The translations under genes were made by a program, and so were the position numbers. The notes under the pieces were generated by a model. That model had not been told where the DNA came from and ran no database searches. It was given only the letters and a program-made list of their open reading frames with translations. A DNA stretch of 64,000 nt, taken from contig NZ_OBMJ01000001.1 of the NCBI RefSeq assembly GCF_900199205.1, forward strand, positions 2,235,001 through 2,299,000, read 5' to 3'. Of this stretch, positions 54,787-63,846 are shown one piece after another. This DNA comes from Streptomyces sp. 1331.2 (lineage in GTDB: Bacteria > Actinomycetota > Actinomycetes > Streptomycetales > Streptomycetaceae). How positions within the stretch are numbered: position 1 is the stretch's first letter; the number at the start of each line of letters is the position of its first letter.

Positions 54787-56100
54787 ATGTCCACCGTCAG
54801 CCGGCTGCCCGGGATTGTCACGACCGACCACGTCTTCCAGGTCCCGCTCGACCACGCCGCCCCGCAGGGCGAGCAGATCGAGGTGTACGCCCGCGAGGTG
54901 GTGGCCGCCGGCCGCGAGCGCGACGACCTGCCCTGGCTGGTCTTCCTCCAGGGCGGGCCCGGCGGCAAGGCCGCCCGTCCGCTCGGCCGGGACGCCTGGC
55001 TGGAGCGCGCCCTGGACGACTACCGGGTGCTCCTGCTCGACCAGCGCGGCACCGGACGGTCCACCCCGGCCACCCGGCAGACCCTCGCCCGGCGCGGCGG
55101 CCCGCAGCAGCAGGCGGACTACCTGGCCCACTTCCGCGCGGACTCGATCGTCCGGGACGCGGAGCTGATCCGCACCCGGCTGCTCGGCGCCGACCGGCGC
55201 TGGAGCGTGCTCGGCCAGAGCTTCGGCGGCTTCTGCACCCTCACCTACCTCTCCATCGCTCCCGAAGGCCTGACCGAGGCCTTCATCACCGGCGGTCTGG
55301 CCGGCCTCGGCAGCTCCGCCGACGACGTGTACCGCGCCGCGTACCCGCGCGTGGTCCACAAGAACGAGGACCACTACGCGCGGTTCCCGCAGGACGTCGA
55401 GGCGGTGCGCCGGATCGCCGCCCACCTGGCGGACTCCCCCGCGACGCTGCCGGACGGCGGGCTGCTCACCGTCGAGGCCTTCCAGGCCCTCGGGCTGCTG
55501 CTCGGCGGCGGCAGCGGCTCGGGCACCCTGCACTACCTGCTGGAGGAGGCCTGGGTGGAGGGCGCGGCCGGGCCCGAGCTCTCCGACACCTTCCTGGCGG
55601 GCGCCCAGGCCCAGCTCTCCTTCGCGGGCGGGCCGCTGTACGCGGTGCTGCACGAGTCGATCTACGGGCAGCGCTCGGTGGACCAGGGCGGCACCGCCTG
55701 GTCCGCCGAACGGATCCGCAAGGAGTTCCCGCAGTTCGACGCCCGGGCCGCGCTGGAGGCCGACGCCCCGGTGCTCTTCACCGGGGAGATGATCTACCCC
55801 TGGATGTTCGACACCGACCCGGCGCTGCGCCCGCTGAAGGAGACCGCGAACCTGCTCGCCGCCCGCACCGACTGGCCCGACCTGTACGACCGCGCGCGGC
55901 TGGCCGCCAACAGCGTGCCGGTCGTGGCGGCGGTGTACCACGACGACATGTACGTGGACACCGCCGACTCGCTGGAGACCGCCCGCGCGGTGCGCGGCCT
56001 GCGGACCTGGATCACCAACGAGTGGGAGCACGACGGCCTGCGGGTGAGCGGCGGCAAGGTGCTGGACCGCCTGATCAAGATGGCGCACGGCGAGGCGTAG
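54787..56100 (+). CDS. pip: Alpha/beta hydrolase, proline iminopeptidase-like
   Basis: A 437-residue serine hydrolase of peptidase family S33. Oxyanion/GGPG motif in FLQGGPGGKA, LLLDQRGTGRS after it, nucleophile Ser in GQSFGGFC, and late Asp and His (DDMYVDT, NEWEHDG). Size and motifs match prolyl aminopeptidases releasing N-terminal Pro; no signal peptide, so cytoplasmic. ATG behind CGAGGAG. It converges on DUF4192. Confidence 0.9.
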   Translation: MSTVSRLPGIVTTDHVFQVPLDHAAPQGEQIEVYAREVVAAGRERDDLPWLVFLQGGPGGKAARPLGRDAWLERALDDYRVLLLDQRGTGRSTPATRQTLARRGGPQQQADYLAHFRADSIVRDAELIRTRLLGADRRWSVLGQSFGGFCTLTYLSIAPEGLTEAFITGGLAGLGSSADDVYRAAYPRVVHKNEDHYARFPQDVEAVRRIAAHLADSPATLPDGGLLTVEAFQALGLLLGGGSGSGTLHYLLEEAWVEGAAGPELSDTFLAGAQAQLSFAGGPLYAVLHESIYGQRSVDQGGTAWSAERIRKEFPQFDARAALEADAPVLFTGEMIYPWMFDTDPALRPLKETANLLAARTDWPDLYDRARLAANSVPVVAAVYHDDMYVDTADSLETARAVRGLRTWITNEWEHDGLRVSGGKVLDRLIKMAHGEA

Positions 56101-56146
56101 CTCCCGGCGGCCCGGCGCGGCGCCGAGCCGTCCTGGGCGCACGGTG

Positions 56147-57694
56147 TCACTGCGCACGGCGGCCTCCTCTCGCCTCCCGCCGGACGCCCCGGCACCGGTG
56201 GAGGCCGCCCCCGGCGCGGACGGCGGGCGCGCACGCCGCCGCGCGGCCGCGCCGCCGGCTCCGGGCGGACCGCTCCCCGGCTGCTCGGGAGCACCCGGGT
56301 GCCGTGGCCCAGCCCGGTGCGGGCAGCAGGGCGACCGCGCCGGGGCCGCTCCCGTCCGGCGCCGACCCGCCAGGGCGCCGGAGGCCACCCGGGCCGGGCT
56401 CCTCGGGTACCGGCACTGGTGCGGGTGCCGTGGGCGTGCCCTTCCGCCGACCACCCCGGCGGCGCCGCCGCCCACCGGTGCCCCCGCGGGACCGCTCATC
56501 CGCCACCTCGGCCGTCTCGGCCGCCCCCGCCGTCGGGGCGGCGGGCCCCGGATCCGCGCCGCCGCCGGGCGGCGGCGGTTCGTCGGCCGGGGCCGACGCG
56601 GGCGCGGGCTCCTCGCGCCGCCGCCGCTGGGCCTCGACGGCGGCCAGCAGCGCCCCGGGCGTCATGCCGTCGTTCAGCGACTCGTACAGCAGCTCGGCCA
56701 GCAGGTAGTCCGGGGAGAGCCGCAGCGCGTGGCCGAGCACCACGCGGGCCGTCGCCGTGTCCCCGGCGACCCAGGAGGCCCAGGCCAGCAGGGTGAGCGG
56801 GGCCACCGCGCAGGCCTCGTGCGGCGGTACGGCGTGCCGGGCGAGGAAGCGCCAGAGCCGCTCGGCGGGAGCCAGCTCGGCGGGGCGGACGTACTCGACG
56901 CCGCGGTCCCGGACGATCCGGTCCCGCAGGGCGAACAGCAGCCGGGCCGTCCGGTCCGGGTCGAGCTCCCGGGCGCCGGCCGCGAACTCGGCCACGGCCT
57001 GGTCGAGCAGGGCGATGCCCTGCTCCCGGGAGAGGGCGCCTGCGGCCGCCTCGGCCCGGAGGAGCGCCGCGCGCTGCGGGGCGTCCTGCGGCGGGCCGAT
57101 CGGGACCAGCCCGCCGACGATCGCCTTCCGGCTGCCGCGCGGCACCAGGCCGGCGACCGTCGCAGCGGTGGCCGCCGGGCCCGGACCGGGACCGCACCGC
57201 ACCGGGTTGCCCGCCGGGTCGCAGCAGCCGTCGCCGCGGCACAGGAAGGACCACCAGCGGCCGTCCGAGACGCACAGCGACTCCTTGACCGCCACTCCCC
57301 GGCGGCCGAAGGCCGCCCGGAGGCCGTCCGCCAGCGGCCGCAGGCCGTCCACCACCGGCGGGGCGTGCGCCGTGCCGGGATCCTGACAGAGGTAGAGCAG
57401 CACCTGGAGCGGCCGGGAGCCGTGCCGTTCGGAGAGGGCGACCAGCAGGGCGGCCGTCTCCTCCGCTGCGGCCGGCCACTGCTCGGGGGAGGCCGGGAGG
57501 TCCGCCCGGACCAGCCCGCCCTGGTGCAGCTCGGGGCCCTGGAGGCCGACCGCGACGATGCTGTCGTCGGGGTAGAACCCCAGGAGGTAGGGCAGCAGCT
57601 CGGCCATGTCGGCCGGACCGCGCATGACGACCGGCCGGTGCTCGGAGGCCGGACCGAGGGACAGAATGACGTGTTCGTTGTTCATCGCGTTCAT
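56147..57694 (-). CDS. DUF4192 family protein with basic tail
   Basis: A 515-residue actinobacterial protein of unknown function. The N-terminal 370 residues are the DUF4192 domain (MRGPADMAELLPYLLGFYPD is the hallmark, and WASWVAGDTATARVVL near its end). After about residue 375 comes a Pro/Ala/Gly-rich linker, an Arg block (GGRRRRRGGRRKG), and a final Arg/Cys-rich stretch that looks little constrained. A second ATG is 9 nt in. Upstream is a DnaA-box-like 9-mer. The frame could be altered near the C-terminus in comparison with relatives, but I cannot show it. Confidence 0.82.
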   Translation of the reverse strand: MNAMNNEHVILSLGPASEHRPVVMRGPADMAELLPYLLGFYPDDSIVAVGLQGPELHQGGLVRADLPASPEQWPAAAEETAALLVALSERHGSRPLQVLLYLCQDPGTAHAPPVVDGLRPLADGLRAAFGRRGVAVKESLCVSDGRWWSFLCRGDGCCDPAGNPVRCGPGPGPAATAATVAGLVPRGSRKAIVGGLVPIGPPQDAPQRAALLRAEAAAGALSREQGIALLDQAVAEFAAGARELDPDRTARLLFALRDRIVRDRGVEYVRPAELAPAERLWRFLARHAVPPHEACAVAPLTLLAWASWVAGDTATARVVLGHALRLSPDYLLAELLYESLNDGMTPGALLAAVEAQRRRREEPAPASAPADEPPPPGGGADPGPAAPTAGAAETAEVADERSRGGTGGRRRRRGGRRKGTPTAPAPVPVPEEPGPGGLRRPGGSAPDGSGPGAVALLPAPGWATAPGCSRAAGERSARSRRRGRAAACAPAVRAGGGLHRCRGVRREARGGRRAQ

Positions 57695-57745
57695 GGCCGC
57701 AAGAGTGGACGCAATCCGCGAACGGCGCCGAAACCGACTTTTTTC

Positions 57746-57754
57746 TGTGGATAA
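57746..57754. promoter_or_regulatory. DnaA-box-like 9-mer between direct repeats
   Basis: TGTGGATAA is the exact complement of TTATCCACA, the strongest E. coli DnaA box. It lies after a T6 run in an A+T-rich patch, flanked by CGGCGCCGAA at 57723 and at 57758, in the divergent gap between DUF4192 and the recQ-like gene. Confidence 0.45.
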
Positions 57755-57913
57755 CTCCGGCGCCGAATTTCCCTTCGCTCATTCGGAGCAAGCGACACGC
57801 CCTCCACCGAGTGGATTTTGACTGCCGTTCAGCGGACCAGCGGATGAAATACGCCTCGTCTTCCCCACCTCCGCCTCCCCGGCATTCGTCGCTTGTCGGC
57901 GGCACGGGGTTAC

Positions 57914-60118
57914 ATGGACGCCATGCAGCAGCCCGACACCCACACCACCGCCACCCCCGACCGCGCCGAGGTCCGGGCGCGGGCCGAGGCCGTCCTGCGC
58001 GAGCTCGCCGGCCCCGGCGCCGCCCTGCGCGAGGACCAGTGGACGGCCATCGAGGCCCTCGTGGTCGACCACCGCCGCGCCCTGGTCGTCCAGCGCACCG
58101 GCTGGGGGAAGTCCGCCGTCTACTTCATCGCCACCGCCCTGCTCCGGGCCCGCGGCGCCGGGCCGACGGTGATCGTCTCGCCGCTGCTCGCCCTGATGCG
58201 CAACCAGGTGGAGTCGGCGGCCCGGGCCGGCATCCACGCCCGCACCATCAACTCGGCCAACACCGACGAGTGGGACGAGGTCCAGGCCGAGGTCGCCGCC
58301 GGGAAGGTCGACGTCCTGCTGGTCAGCCCCGAGCGGTTGAACAACCCCGACTTCCGCGACCAGGTGCTGCCCAAGCTCGCCGCCTCCACCGGCCTGCTGG
58401 TGGTCGACGAGGCGCACTGCATCTCGGACTGGGGGCACGACTTCCGCCCCGACTACCGCCGGCTGCGCACCATGCTCGCCGAGCTGCCGCCCGGCGTCCC
58501 GGTGCTGGCCACCACCGCCACCGCCAACGCCCGGGTCACCGCGGACGTCGCCGAGCAGCTCGGCACCGGCACCGCCGACGAGCACGCCCTGGTGCTGCGC
58601 GGGCCGCTCGACCGGGAGAGCCTCACCCTGGGCGTGCTTGCCCTGCCCGACCCGGCGCACCGGCTCGCCTGGCTGGCCGACCACCTCGACCGGCTCCCCG
58701 GCTCCGGCATCGTCTACACCCTGACGGTGGCCGCGGCCGAGGAGGTGACGGCCTTCCTGCGCGAGCGCGGCTTCCCGGTGGCCTCCTACTCCGGCCGCAC
58801 CGAGGACGCCGAGCGCCGCACCGCCGAGGCCGACCTGCTCGCCAACCGGGTCAAGGCGCTGGTCGCCACCTCCGCGCTCGGCATGGGCTTCGACAAGCCC
58901 GACCTCGGCTTCGTGGTGCACCTCGGCTCGCCCAGCTCGCCGATCGCCTACTACCAGCAGGTCGGCCGGGCCGGGCGCGGCGTGGACCGGGCCGAGGTGC
59001 TGCTGCTGCCCGGGCGCGAGGACGAGGCGATCTGGCGCTACTTCGCCTCGCTGGCCTTCCCGCCCGAGGAGCAGGTGCGCCGCACCATCGATGCCCTGGC
59101 CGAGGCCGGCCGGCCGCTCTCCACCGCCGCCCTGGAGCCCCGGGTGGACCTGCGCCGGGCCCGGCTGGAGACCATGCTCAAGGTGCTCGACGTGGACGGC
59201 GCCGTCCGCCGGGTCAAGGGTGGCTGGACGGCCACCGGGCAGAGCTGGGAGTACGACACCGCCCGCTACGCCAAGGTCGCCGCCTCCCGGGAGGCGGAGC
59301 AGCGCGCGATGCGCGACTATGCGGCGGCCACCACCTGCCGGATGGAGTTCCTGCGCCGGCAGCTGGACGACGAGCAGGCCGCGCCGTGCGGGCGGTGCGA
59401 CAACTGCGCGGGCCCGCTGCACACCCCGGAGGTCACCGCCGAGACGCTGGCGGCGGCGCGGGCCGCGCTCGGCCGCCCGGGCGTGAGCTTCGAGCCGCGC
59501 CGGCTCTGGCCGACCGGGATGGACGCGCTCGGGGTGCCGCTCAAGGGCCGCATCCCGGCCGGCGAGCAGGCCGAGACCGGCCGCGCACTCGGCCGACTGT
59601 CCGACATCGGCTGGGGCAACCGGCTGCGCAGCCTGCTCGCCGAGCAGGCGCCGGACGTCCCCGTGCCCGGCGAGGCGGTGGACGCCCTGGTGGCGGTGCT
59701 CGCCGACTGGGCCCGCGGGCCGGGCGGCTGGGCCGGGCCCGCGACGGCGGAGGGCAGCCGGCTGGAGCGGCCGGTCGGCGTGGTGACCATGGCCTCCTCG
59801 CGGCGGCCCCAGCTGGTCGGCAGCCTCGGCGCGCGGATCGCCGAGGTCGGGCGGCTGCCGCTGCTCGGCCGGATCGAGTACGCCGGCGGGGTGCCGCCGC
59901 ACGGGGCCCGCAGCAACAGCGCCCAACGGCTGCACTCGCTGGCCGGGGCCCTGGTCCTGCCGCCGGAGGTGGAGCAGGCAGTGGCGGCGGCCGGCGGGCC
60001 GGTACTGCTGGTGGACGACCTCGTCGACTCGGGCTGGACGGTCACCGTGGCCGCCCGACTGCTGCGCCGGGCCGGAGCGAGCGCGGTGCTGCCCCTGGTG
60101 CTGGCCGTGCAGGGGTGA
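57914..60118 (+). CDS. RecQ-family DNA helicase with C-terminal phosphoribosyltransferase-like domain
   Basis: A 734-residue ATP-dependent helicase. SF2 motifs: I VVQRTGWGKSAVYF, II VVDEAHCISDWGHDFR (DEAH and RecQ aromatic loop), III ATTATAN, V ATSALGMGFDKPDLG, VI YYQQVGRAGRG. A RecQ zinc site follows (TTCRMEFL, then CGRCDNC). No HRDC domain; instead the last 200 residues end in VLLVDDLVDSGWTVTVAARL, the PRPP-binding loop of type I phosphoribosyltransferases. ATG 57914 or 57923; a TTG at 57893 is less likely. It belongs to DNA repair, but the role of the extra domain is unknown. Confidence 0.88.
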   Translation: MDAMQQPDTHTTATPDRAEVRARAEAVLRELAGPGAALREDQWTAIEALVVDHRRALVVQRTGWGKSAVYFIATALLRARGAGPTVIVSPLLALMRNQVESAARAGIHARTINSANTDEWDEVQAEVAAGKVDVLLVSPERLNNPDFRDQVLPKLAASTGLLVVDEAHCISDWGHDFRPDYRRLRTMLAELPPGVPVLATTATANARVTADVAEQLGTGTADEHALVLRGPLDRESLTLGVLALPDPAHRLAWLADHLDRLPGSGIVYTLTVAAAEEVTAFLRERGFPVASYSGRTEDAERRTAEADLLANRVKALVATSALGMGFDKPDLGFVVHLGSPSSPIAYYQQVGRAGRGVDRAEVLLLPGREDEAIWRYFASLAFPPEEQVRRTIDALAEAGRPLSTAALEPRVDLRRARLETMLKVLDVDGAVRRVKGGWTATGQSWEYDTARYAKVAASREAEQRAMRDYAAATTCRMEFLRRQLDDEQAAPCGRCDNCAGPLHTPEVTAETLAAARAALGRPGVSFEPRRLWPTGMDALGVPLKGRIPAGEQAETGRALGRLSDIGWGNRLRSLLAEQAPDVPVPGEAVDALVAVLADWARGPGGWAGPATAEGSRLERPVGVVTMASSRRPQLVGSLGARIAEVGRLPLLGRIEYAGGVPPHGARSNSAQRLHSLAGALVLPPEVEQAVAAAGGPVLLVDDLVDSGWTVTVAARLLRRAGASAVLPLVLAVQG

Positions 60119-60486
60119 TGACGTGGCGGCGCAGGGCCGTCGGCGGAACGACGGCCCTCACTCGAATGGCCTAACAGAAAGGATCGAGCCGAGCGATTTC
60201 GATCACACCGGTCAACCGGTCGAAGAAAGCGGTGGTCACCACGCCGACGACGGTCACCTCGTCCTTCGGGCGTCGTGGACCAAGGCCCGGCGACATCCGG
60301 ACGGGAGGTGGATCAGGGTGGAACATATCCGGCAGAACATGGGCTTTCGGATGGCGTTCATCATTTCATCGTTGCCGCCTCGCCCTCGATGCCCCGAGAA
60401 TTGGGGAGTACCCGAAACCCGGTCCACCGGACCCGCCCTTCGGCGTACCCCGGCACCCGCCTGCCCACGGGCCAGGAAGGAGGATC
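60119..60486. other. Intergenic stretch after the helicase gene
   Basis: This 368-nt stretch contains the helicase terminator at its left end and the promoter of the next gene. Around 60170-60400 it is less G+C-rich, without a frame of coding character. Nothing else recognised. Confidence 0.5.
60133..60158 (+). terminator. Terminator after the helicase gene
   Basis: AGGGCCGTCG-GCGGAA-CGACGGCCCT is a perfect 10-bp stem with a 6-nt loop, 14 nt after the stop. Confidence 0.82.
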
Positions 60487-61203
60487 GTGATCAACGGTAT
60501 CGACCGAGGTCAGCATCCCCTCTCCGGAGGTTCCACGCCCAGACGGGTACTGGACCTGGAGACCTGGACCGCCTCGGGGATCCCGTTGCTGCGCGACCCC
60601 CGCGAGTTCGTCCCGGAACTGCACCAACGCCACCTGCCCCAGCCGGGCACGGTCGTGGTCGCCGTCCTGGACACGCTCCACCGCCTGGCCGCCTCGGCCT
60701 CCTTCGCCCCCTGGCCGCACGACACCGACGGCTGGCAGCACCGGAACGCCCTGCTGGCACACCTGCGCCGGATCATCCCGCACGACCTGCGGCTGCCCGA
60801 GCCGAGCCGCACCGCCGTCCTGCTGCGCTGCCGCGACGGCGCACCCGGGTGGACGGAGCAGGACGGCGCCTGGATGTGGGCACTGCGGGACGCGGCCGTG
60901 CTGCACGGGATGCGCTGCGGCGCGTACATCGGGCTCACCCCGGCGGGCTGGCAGGTCCTCGGGGACGGACGGAACGGGCGCAATCCGCATGCGGGTTCGT
61001 GGGCGGACGGGCCGGTGCACACCGTGACGGAGCTGCCGCCGCGCTCGGTGCTCGACGCCCCGCGCGGCCAGCGCGCCCGCCGGCAGGTGGTCGAGCAGCC
61101 GCCGCCCGGCGAGGGCGCACCGCGCTCGCCGCAGTCCGAGCCGCCGTGGATCCCGGGGCGGGTCGCCGCAGCCGAGCAGGCCCGCCGCACCGGCACGGGC
61201 TGA
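60487..61203 (+). CDS. Hypothetical protein, 238 aa
   Basis: Unrecognised protein. A globular middle (about 20-170) has several Trp and His residues (DLETWTASGIPLLRDPREFV, EQDGAWMWALRDAAVLHGMR); the C-terminal 60 residues are Pro/Arg-rich and probably disordered. Start GTG at 60487 with a strong AAGGAGG only 3 nt before it. No membrane segment or metal site. Monocistronic as far as visible. Confidence 0.7.
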   Translation: MINGIDRGQHPLSGGSTPRRVLDLETWTASGIPLLRDPREFVPELHQRHLPQPGTVVVAVLDTLHRLAASASFAPWPHDTDGWQHRNALLAHLRRIIPHDLRLPEPSRTAVLLRCRDGAPGWTEQDGAWMWALRDAAVLHGMRCGAYIGLTPAGWQVLGDGRNGRNPHAGSWADGPVHTVTELPPRSVLDAPRGQRARRQVVEQPPPGEGAPRSPQSEPPWIPGRVAAAEQARRTGTG

Positions 61204-61320
61204 AGCCGGGCGCGCCACGCCGTGGACCGACGCCGGGCGCCGGCCCCGCCGGAGGACGGACTGCGGGCCCGGCACCGTACGGCGCCGGGCCCGGAGCGGG
61301 ACGGGTGTGGTCGGGCCCGG

Positions 61321-62004
61321 TCAGGCCCTGACCGGGCGTCCGGGCGCGGCGCCGGCCGCCCCCGTGGCCGCCGGGCCTGCGTCACCGCAGACCACCAGCA
61401 GCGCGGTCGCGTGGCCGAGCGCCTTGGTGTAGGCCTCGGCGGCCCGGGCGGCCGGTCCGCCGTTGACCACCAGGACGACCACCTCGCGCCGGACCGGGCG
61501 GGTCAGCGCGGCGTCGGCGTAGAACACGTCCCCGCCCTCGGCGAGTTGCGCCCAGTAGCGCTCCTCACCGAAGGACAGCTCGTGCTGCTGCCAGGGGTGC
61601 GCCCCGCCGACCGTCAGCACCAGGATCTGGCCCGGGTCGCGGCCGGAGTCGAGCAGCAGGTCGACGGCGTCGTCGGCGCGCCCGACCGCCTGGGCCGGGG
61701 TGGCGGCGATCCGCTGGACCTCCACCTGCGGTGCGGCGGGGGCCGGGCGGCGAACCGCCGGGCCGGGCTTGGGGATCCGCGGCGGCGGACCGGGACGGGC
61801 GGCGTGCGGAGGGGCCGGGCTCGGGGGCGCCGGGCGGGGGCCGGGCACCGGAGCCGGGGCGGCGACGGTGGTGGTGGGTGCGCTGGCGGGTGCGCCGCCG
61901 GTGGCGGGCACGTGGAGGGCTTGTGCGTCCGACTCGCGGGGGAAGGGAACGCCGGGGCCCGGGAGGCTCTCGTGAATCTCCGGCTCCTCGGGGAAGACAG
62001 GCAT
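61321..62004 (-). CDS. Hypothetical protein with Pro-rich linker
   Basis: A 227-residue protein. An acidic head (PVFPEEPEIHESLPG) is followed by a roughly 60-residue Pro/Ala linker (about 35-95), then a compact C-terminal domain with beta-strands (VVVLVVNGGPAARAAEAYTK, ATALLVVCGDAG). ATG 62004 is 7 nt after TAGATA, so the transcript may be leaderless; an ATG at 62055 is an alternative. Not recognised. Confidence 0.62.
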   Translation of the reverse strand: MPVFPEEPEIHESLPGPGVPFPRESDAQALHVPATGGAPASAPTTTVAAPAPVPGPRPAPPSPAPPHAARPGPPPRIPKPGPAVRRPAPAAPQVEVQRIAATPAQAVGRADDAVDLLLDSGRDPGQILVLTVGGAHPWQQHELSFGEERYWAQLAEGGDVFYADAALTRPVRREVVVLVVNGGPAARAAEAYTKALGHATALLVVCGDAGPAATGAAGAAPGRPVRA

Positions 62005-62104
62005 ACCCGGATATCTATCAAATGCCGGTCGGACGCGCACGGGCGCCCCACCCATTGAGCACCGGACACCTGCCGCCCCCGCCCCGGCAATTCCAGACGG
62101 ACCG

Positions 62105-62803
62105 TCAGAAACCGAGCGTCAACTGTTCGTCGGCGGACTCCCGGCCCTCGCCCACGAGCTCCCGAACGCGCTTGAGGTGGCGCCACTTCGGCAGGGCGTC
62201 CATGTACGCCCAGGAGAGCCGGTGGTGTCCGGTCGGGCCGTGCTCCTCCAGCGCTGCGCGGTGCACCGGGGACGGATAGCCGGCGTTGTCGGCGAAGCCG
62301 TACTCCGGGCACCCCTCGCCCAGTTCGGCCATCAGGCCGTCGCGGTGGACCTTGGCGAGAACCGAGGCTGCGGAGACGCAGATGCAGGACTGGTCGCCCT
62401 TGATCACCGTGCGCACCCGCCAGGGGCCGCCGAGGTAGTCGTGCTTGCCGTCCAGGATCACCGCGTCGGGCTCGACCGGCAGCGCCTCCAGCGCGCGGCC
62501 AGCGGCCAGCCGCAGCGCCGCCGTCATGCCGAGTTCGTCGCACTCCTGCGGCGAGGCCTGTCCGATGGCGTACGCGGTGACCCAGTCGGCGAGGACCGGG
62601 GCGAGTGCGCGGCGGCGCAGTTCGGTCAGCAGCTTGGAGTCGGTCAGCCCCTCCGGCGCCTTGCGCAGACCGGTGACGGCCGCACCGACGGTGACCGGCC
62701 CGGCCCAGGCGCCGCGCCCGACCTCGTCCAGGCCGACGACGGTCCTGGCGCCGGCCCGGCGGAGCGAGCGTTCGACGGAGTGCGTCGGCGGGACGATGGG
62801 CAT
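62105..62803 (-). CDS. rnhB: Ribonuclease HII
   Basis: Removes ribonucleotides from DNA and RNA from RNA-DNA hybrids. 232 residues. Catalytic acids: Asp-Glu in [14 protein letters not shown] (about 25-26), Asp in [10 protein letters not shown], and Asp in the C-terminal block after [12 protein letters not shown] (HSGGYP-like loop here [10 protein letters not shown]). Followed by the hypothetical gene and preceded by the TetR gene 33 nt upstream, on the same strand. Confidence 0.93.
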   Translation of the reverse strand: MPIVPPTHSVERSLRRAGARTVVGLDEVGRGAWAGPVTVGAAVTGLRKAPEGLTDSKLLTELRRRALAPVLADWVTAYAIGQASPQECDELGMTAALRLAAGRALEALPVEPDAVILDGKHDYLGGPWRVRTVIKGDQSCICVSAASVLAKVHRDGLMAELGEGCPEYGFADNAGYPSPVHRAALEEHGPTGHHRLSWAYMDALPKWRHLKRVRELVGEGRESADEQLTLGF

Positions 62804-62836
62804 GGCGGATTCCGTTCAGCTGGGGCAGCCTCCAGC

Positions 62837-63673
62837 CTAAGCCCGGATCATCGGCCACAGGACCTCGCCCACCAGCCGGGTGGCGAAGTCCGGTCCCAGG
62901 TCCTGGAATCCGCGGATCTTGGCCTGGTAGAGCAGCATCGCCGGGATGACGTCGGCCACCAGCGGGGTGGCCGCGCCGGGCCGGACGTCGCCGCGTTCGG
63001 CTCCGTGGCGGAGGATCTCCAGGATGGTCGCCGTGGTCGGATCGATGACCCGGTCGTTGATGAAGCACTTGAAGACCTCGGCCCGCTCCTGGTCGATCTC
63101 GGCCATCAGCGCGTGGATCGCGGCGCCTGCCCGGGAGGCCAGTGCGGCCACGAACGCCTCGATGAGCTGCAGGAGTTCGTCGCGGGCGGACCCGAGGTCC
63201 GGGGTGTCGTAAGGGCGTGGAAGAGTGGCGTCCAGGGCGTCGATGACGAGTTCGTCCTTGGACGCCCAGCGCCGGTAGAGCGCGGCCTTCCCGGTCCGCG
63301 CCGCGCCGGCGACGCCTTCCATGGTCAGCCGCGCGTATCCGCCGGAGGTGAGCTGGTCGAGCGCGGCCTCGAAGATCGCGTTCTCCAGTTCCTTGCCACG
63401 GCGCCGTCCGGGTCGCGCCAGGGCCTGGTGGGCGGCCCGCACCGGGCAGAGGGCCGCCCCCGCGACCGATTCGACGCCCGTGGCATGCGAGGCGCCCGAA
63501 GGCCGCGGGGCACCCGGAATCCGCACGGCGTCCGAGGCCTGCAAGGTGTCCGGGGCCCGCAAGGTGTCCGGTGAACTCCCGGGCGGGGGCGTCGCGTCCG
63601 CCGCCGGTCCGGCCGTCCGCCCGGACGACCGACCGGTCCGGTCCGCCACCAGGCGCCGTACCAACCGCTCCAT
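62837..63673 (-). CDS. TetR/AcrR-family repressor with long N-terminal extension
   Basis: A 278-residue regulator. The HTH lies unusually late (about 95-145: LENAIFEAALDQLTSGGYAR and GVAGAARTGKAALYRRWASK), after a 90-residue Pro/Ala/Ser-rich extension containing an 18-nt-period repeat (GCAAGGTGTCCGG at 63541 and 63559). The C-terminal all-helical domain would bind a small ligand. ATG at 63673 behind AAGGG. Divergent from an MFS transporter, with two identical operators in the gap, so it most likely represses the transporter and itself. Confidence 0.87.
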   Translation of the reverse strand: MERLVRRLVADRTGRSSGRTAGPAADATPPPGSSPDTLRAPDTLQASDAVRIPGAPRPSGASHATGVESVAGAALCPVRAAHQALARPGRRRGKELENAIFEAALDQLTSGGYARLTMEGVAGAARTGKAALYRRWASKDELVIDALDATLPRPYDTPDLGSARDELLQLIEAFVAALASRAGAAIHALMAEIDQERAEVFKCFINDRVIDPTTATILEILRHGAERGDVRPGAATPLVADVIPAMLLYQAKIRGFQDLGPDFATRLVGEVLWPMIRA

Positions 63674-63689
63674 CACCACCACCCTTAAG

Positions 63690-63703
63690 GAACGCTTGCG
63701 TTC
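63690..63703. promoter_or_regulatory. TetR operator 1
   Basis: GAACG-CTTG-CGTTC, perfect dyad 17 bp before the repressor start. Confidence 0.65.
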
Positions 63704-63735
63704 ACAATCACGACCAGGATATCGTCCCGATTAGT

Positions 63736-63749
63736 GAACGATCCCGTTC
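63736..63749. promoter_or_regulatory. TetR operator 2
   Basis: GAACG-ATCC-CGTTC, same arms and spacing as operator 1, centre 46 bp away and about 100 bp before the MFS start. Confidence 0.65.
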
Positions 63750-63846
63750 CTTCCCGGCCTGCGCAAGGCCGCGCAGCGCCACATCCGGACACCGGCGGTC
63801 CGCCGGGTCCACAGCACCGAGCACATGGCCAGCAGGGGGCACATTC

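Noticed and set aside
54073..56499. 808-codon minus-strand open frame across the hydrolase gene and the gap
   Set aside because: No motif, composition of a shadow frame, and the plus strand has an unmistakable proline iminopeptidase.
63690..63749. GAACG-N4-CGTTC as SOS boxes
   Set aside because: The spacing between GAAC and GTTC is 6, not 4, and the sites lie between a TetR gene and an efflux pump, which explains them better.
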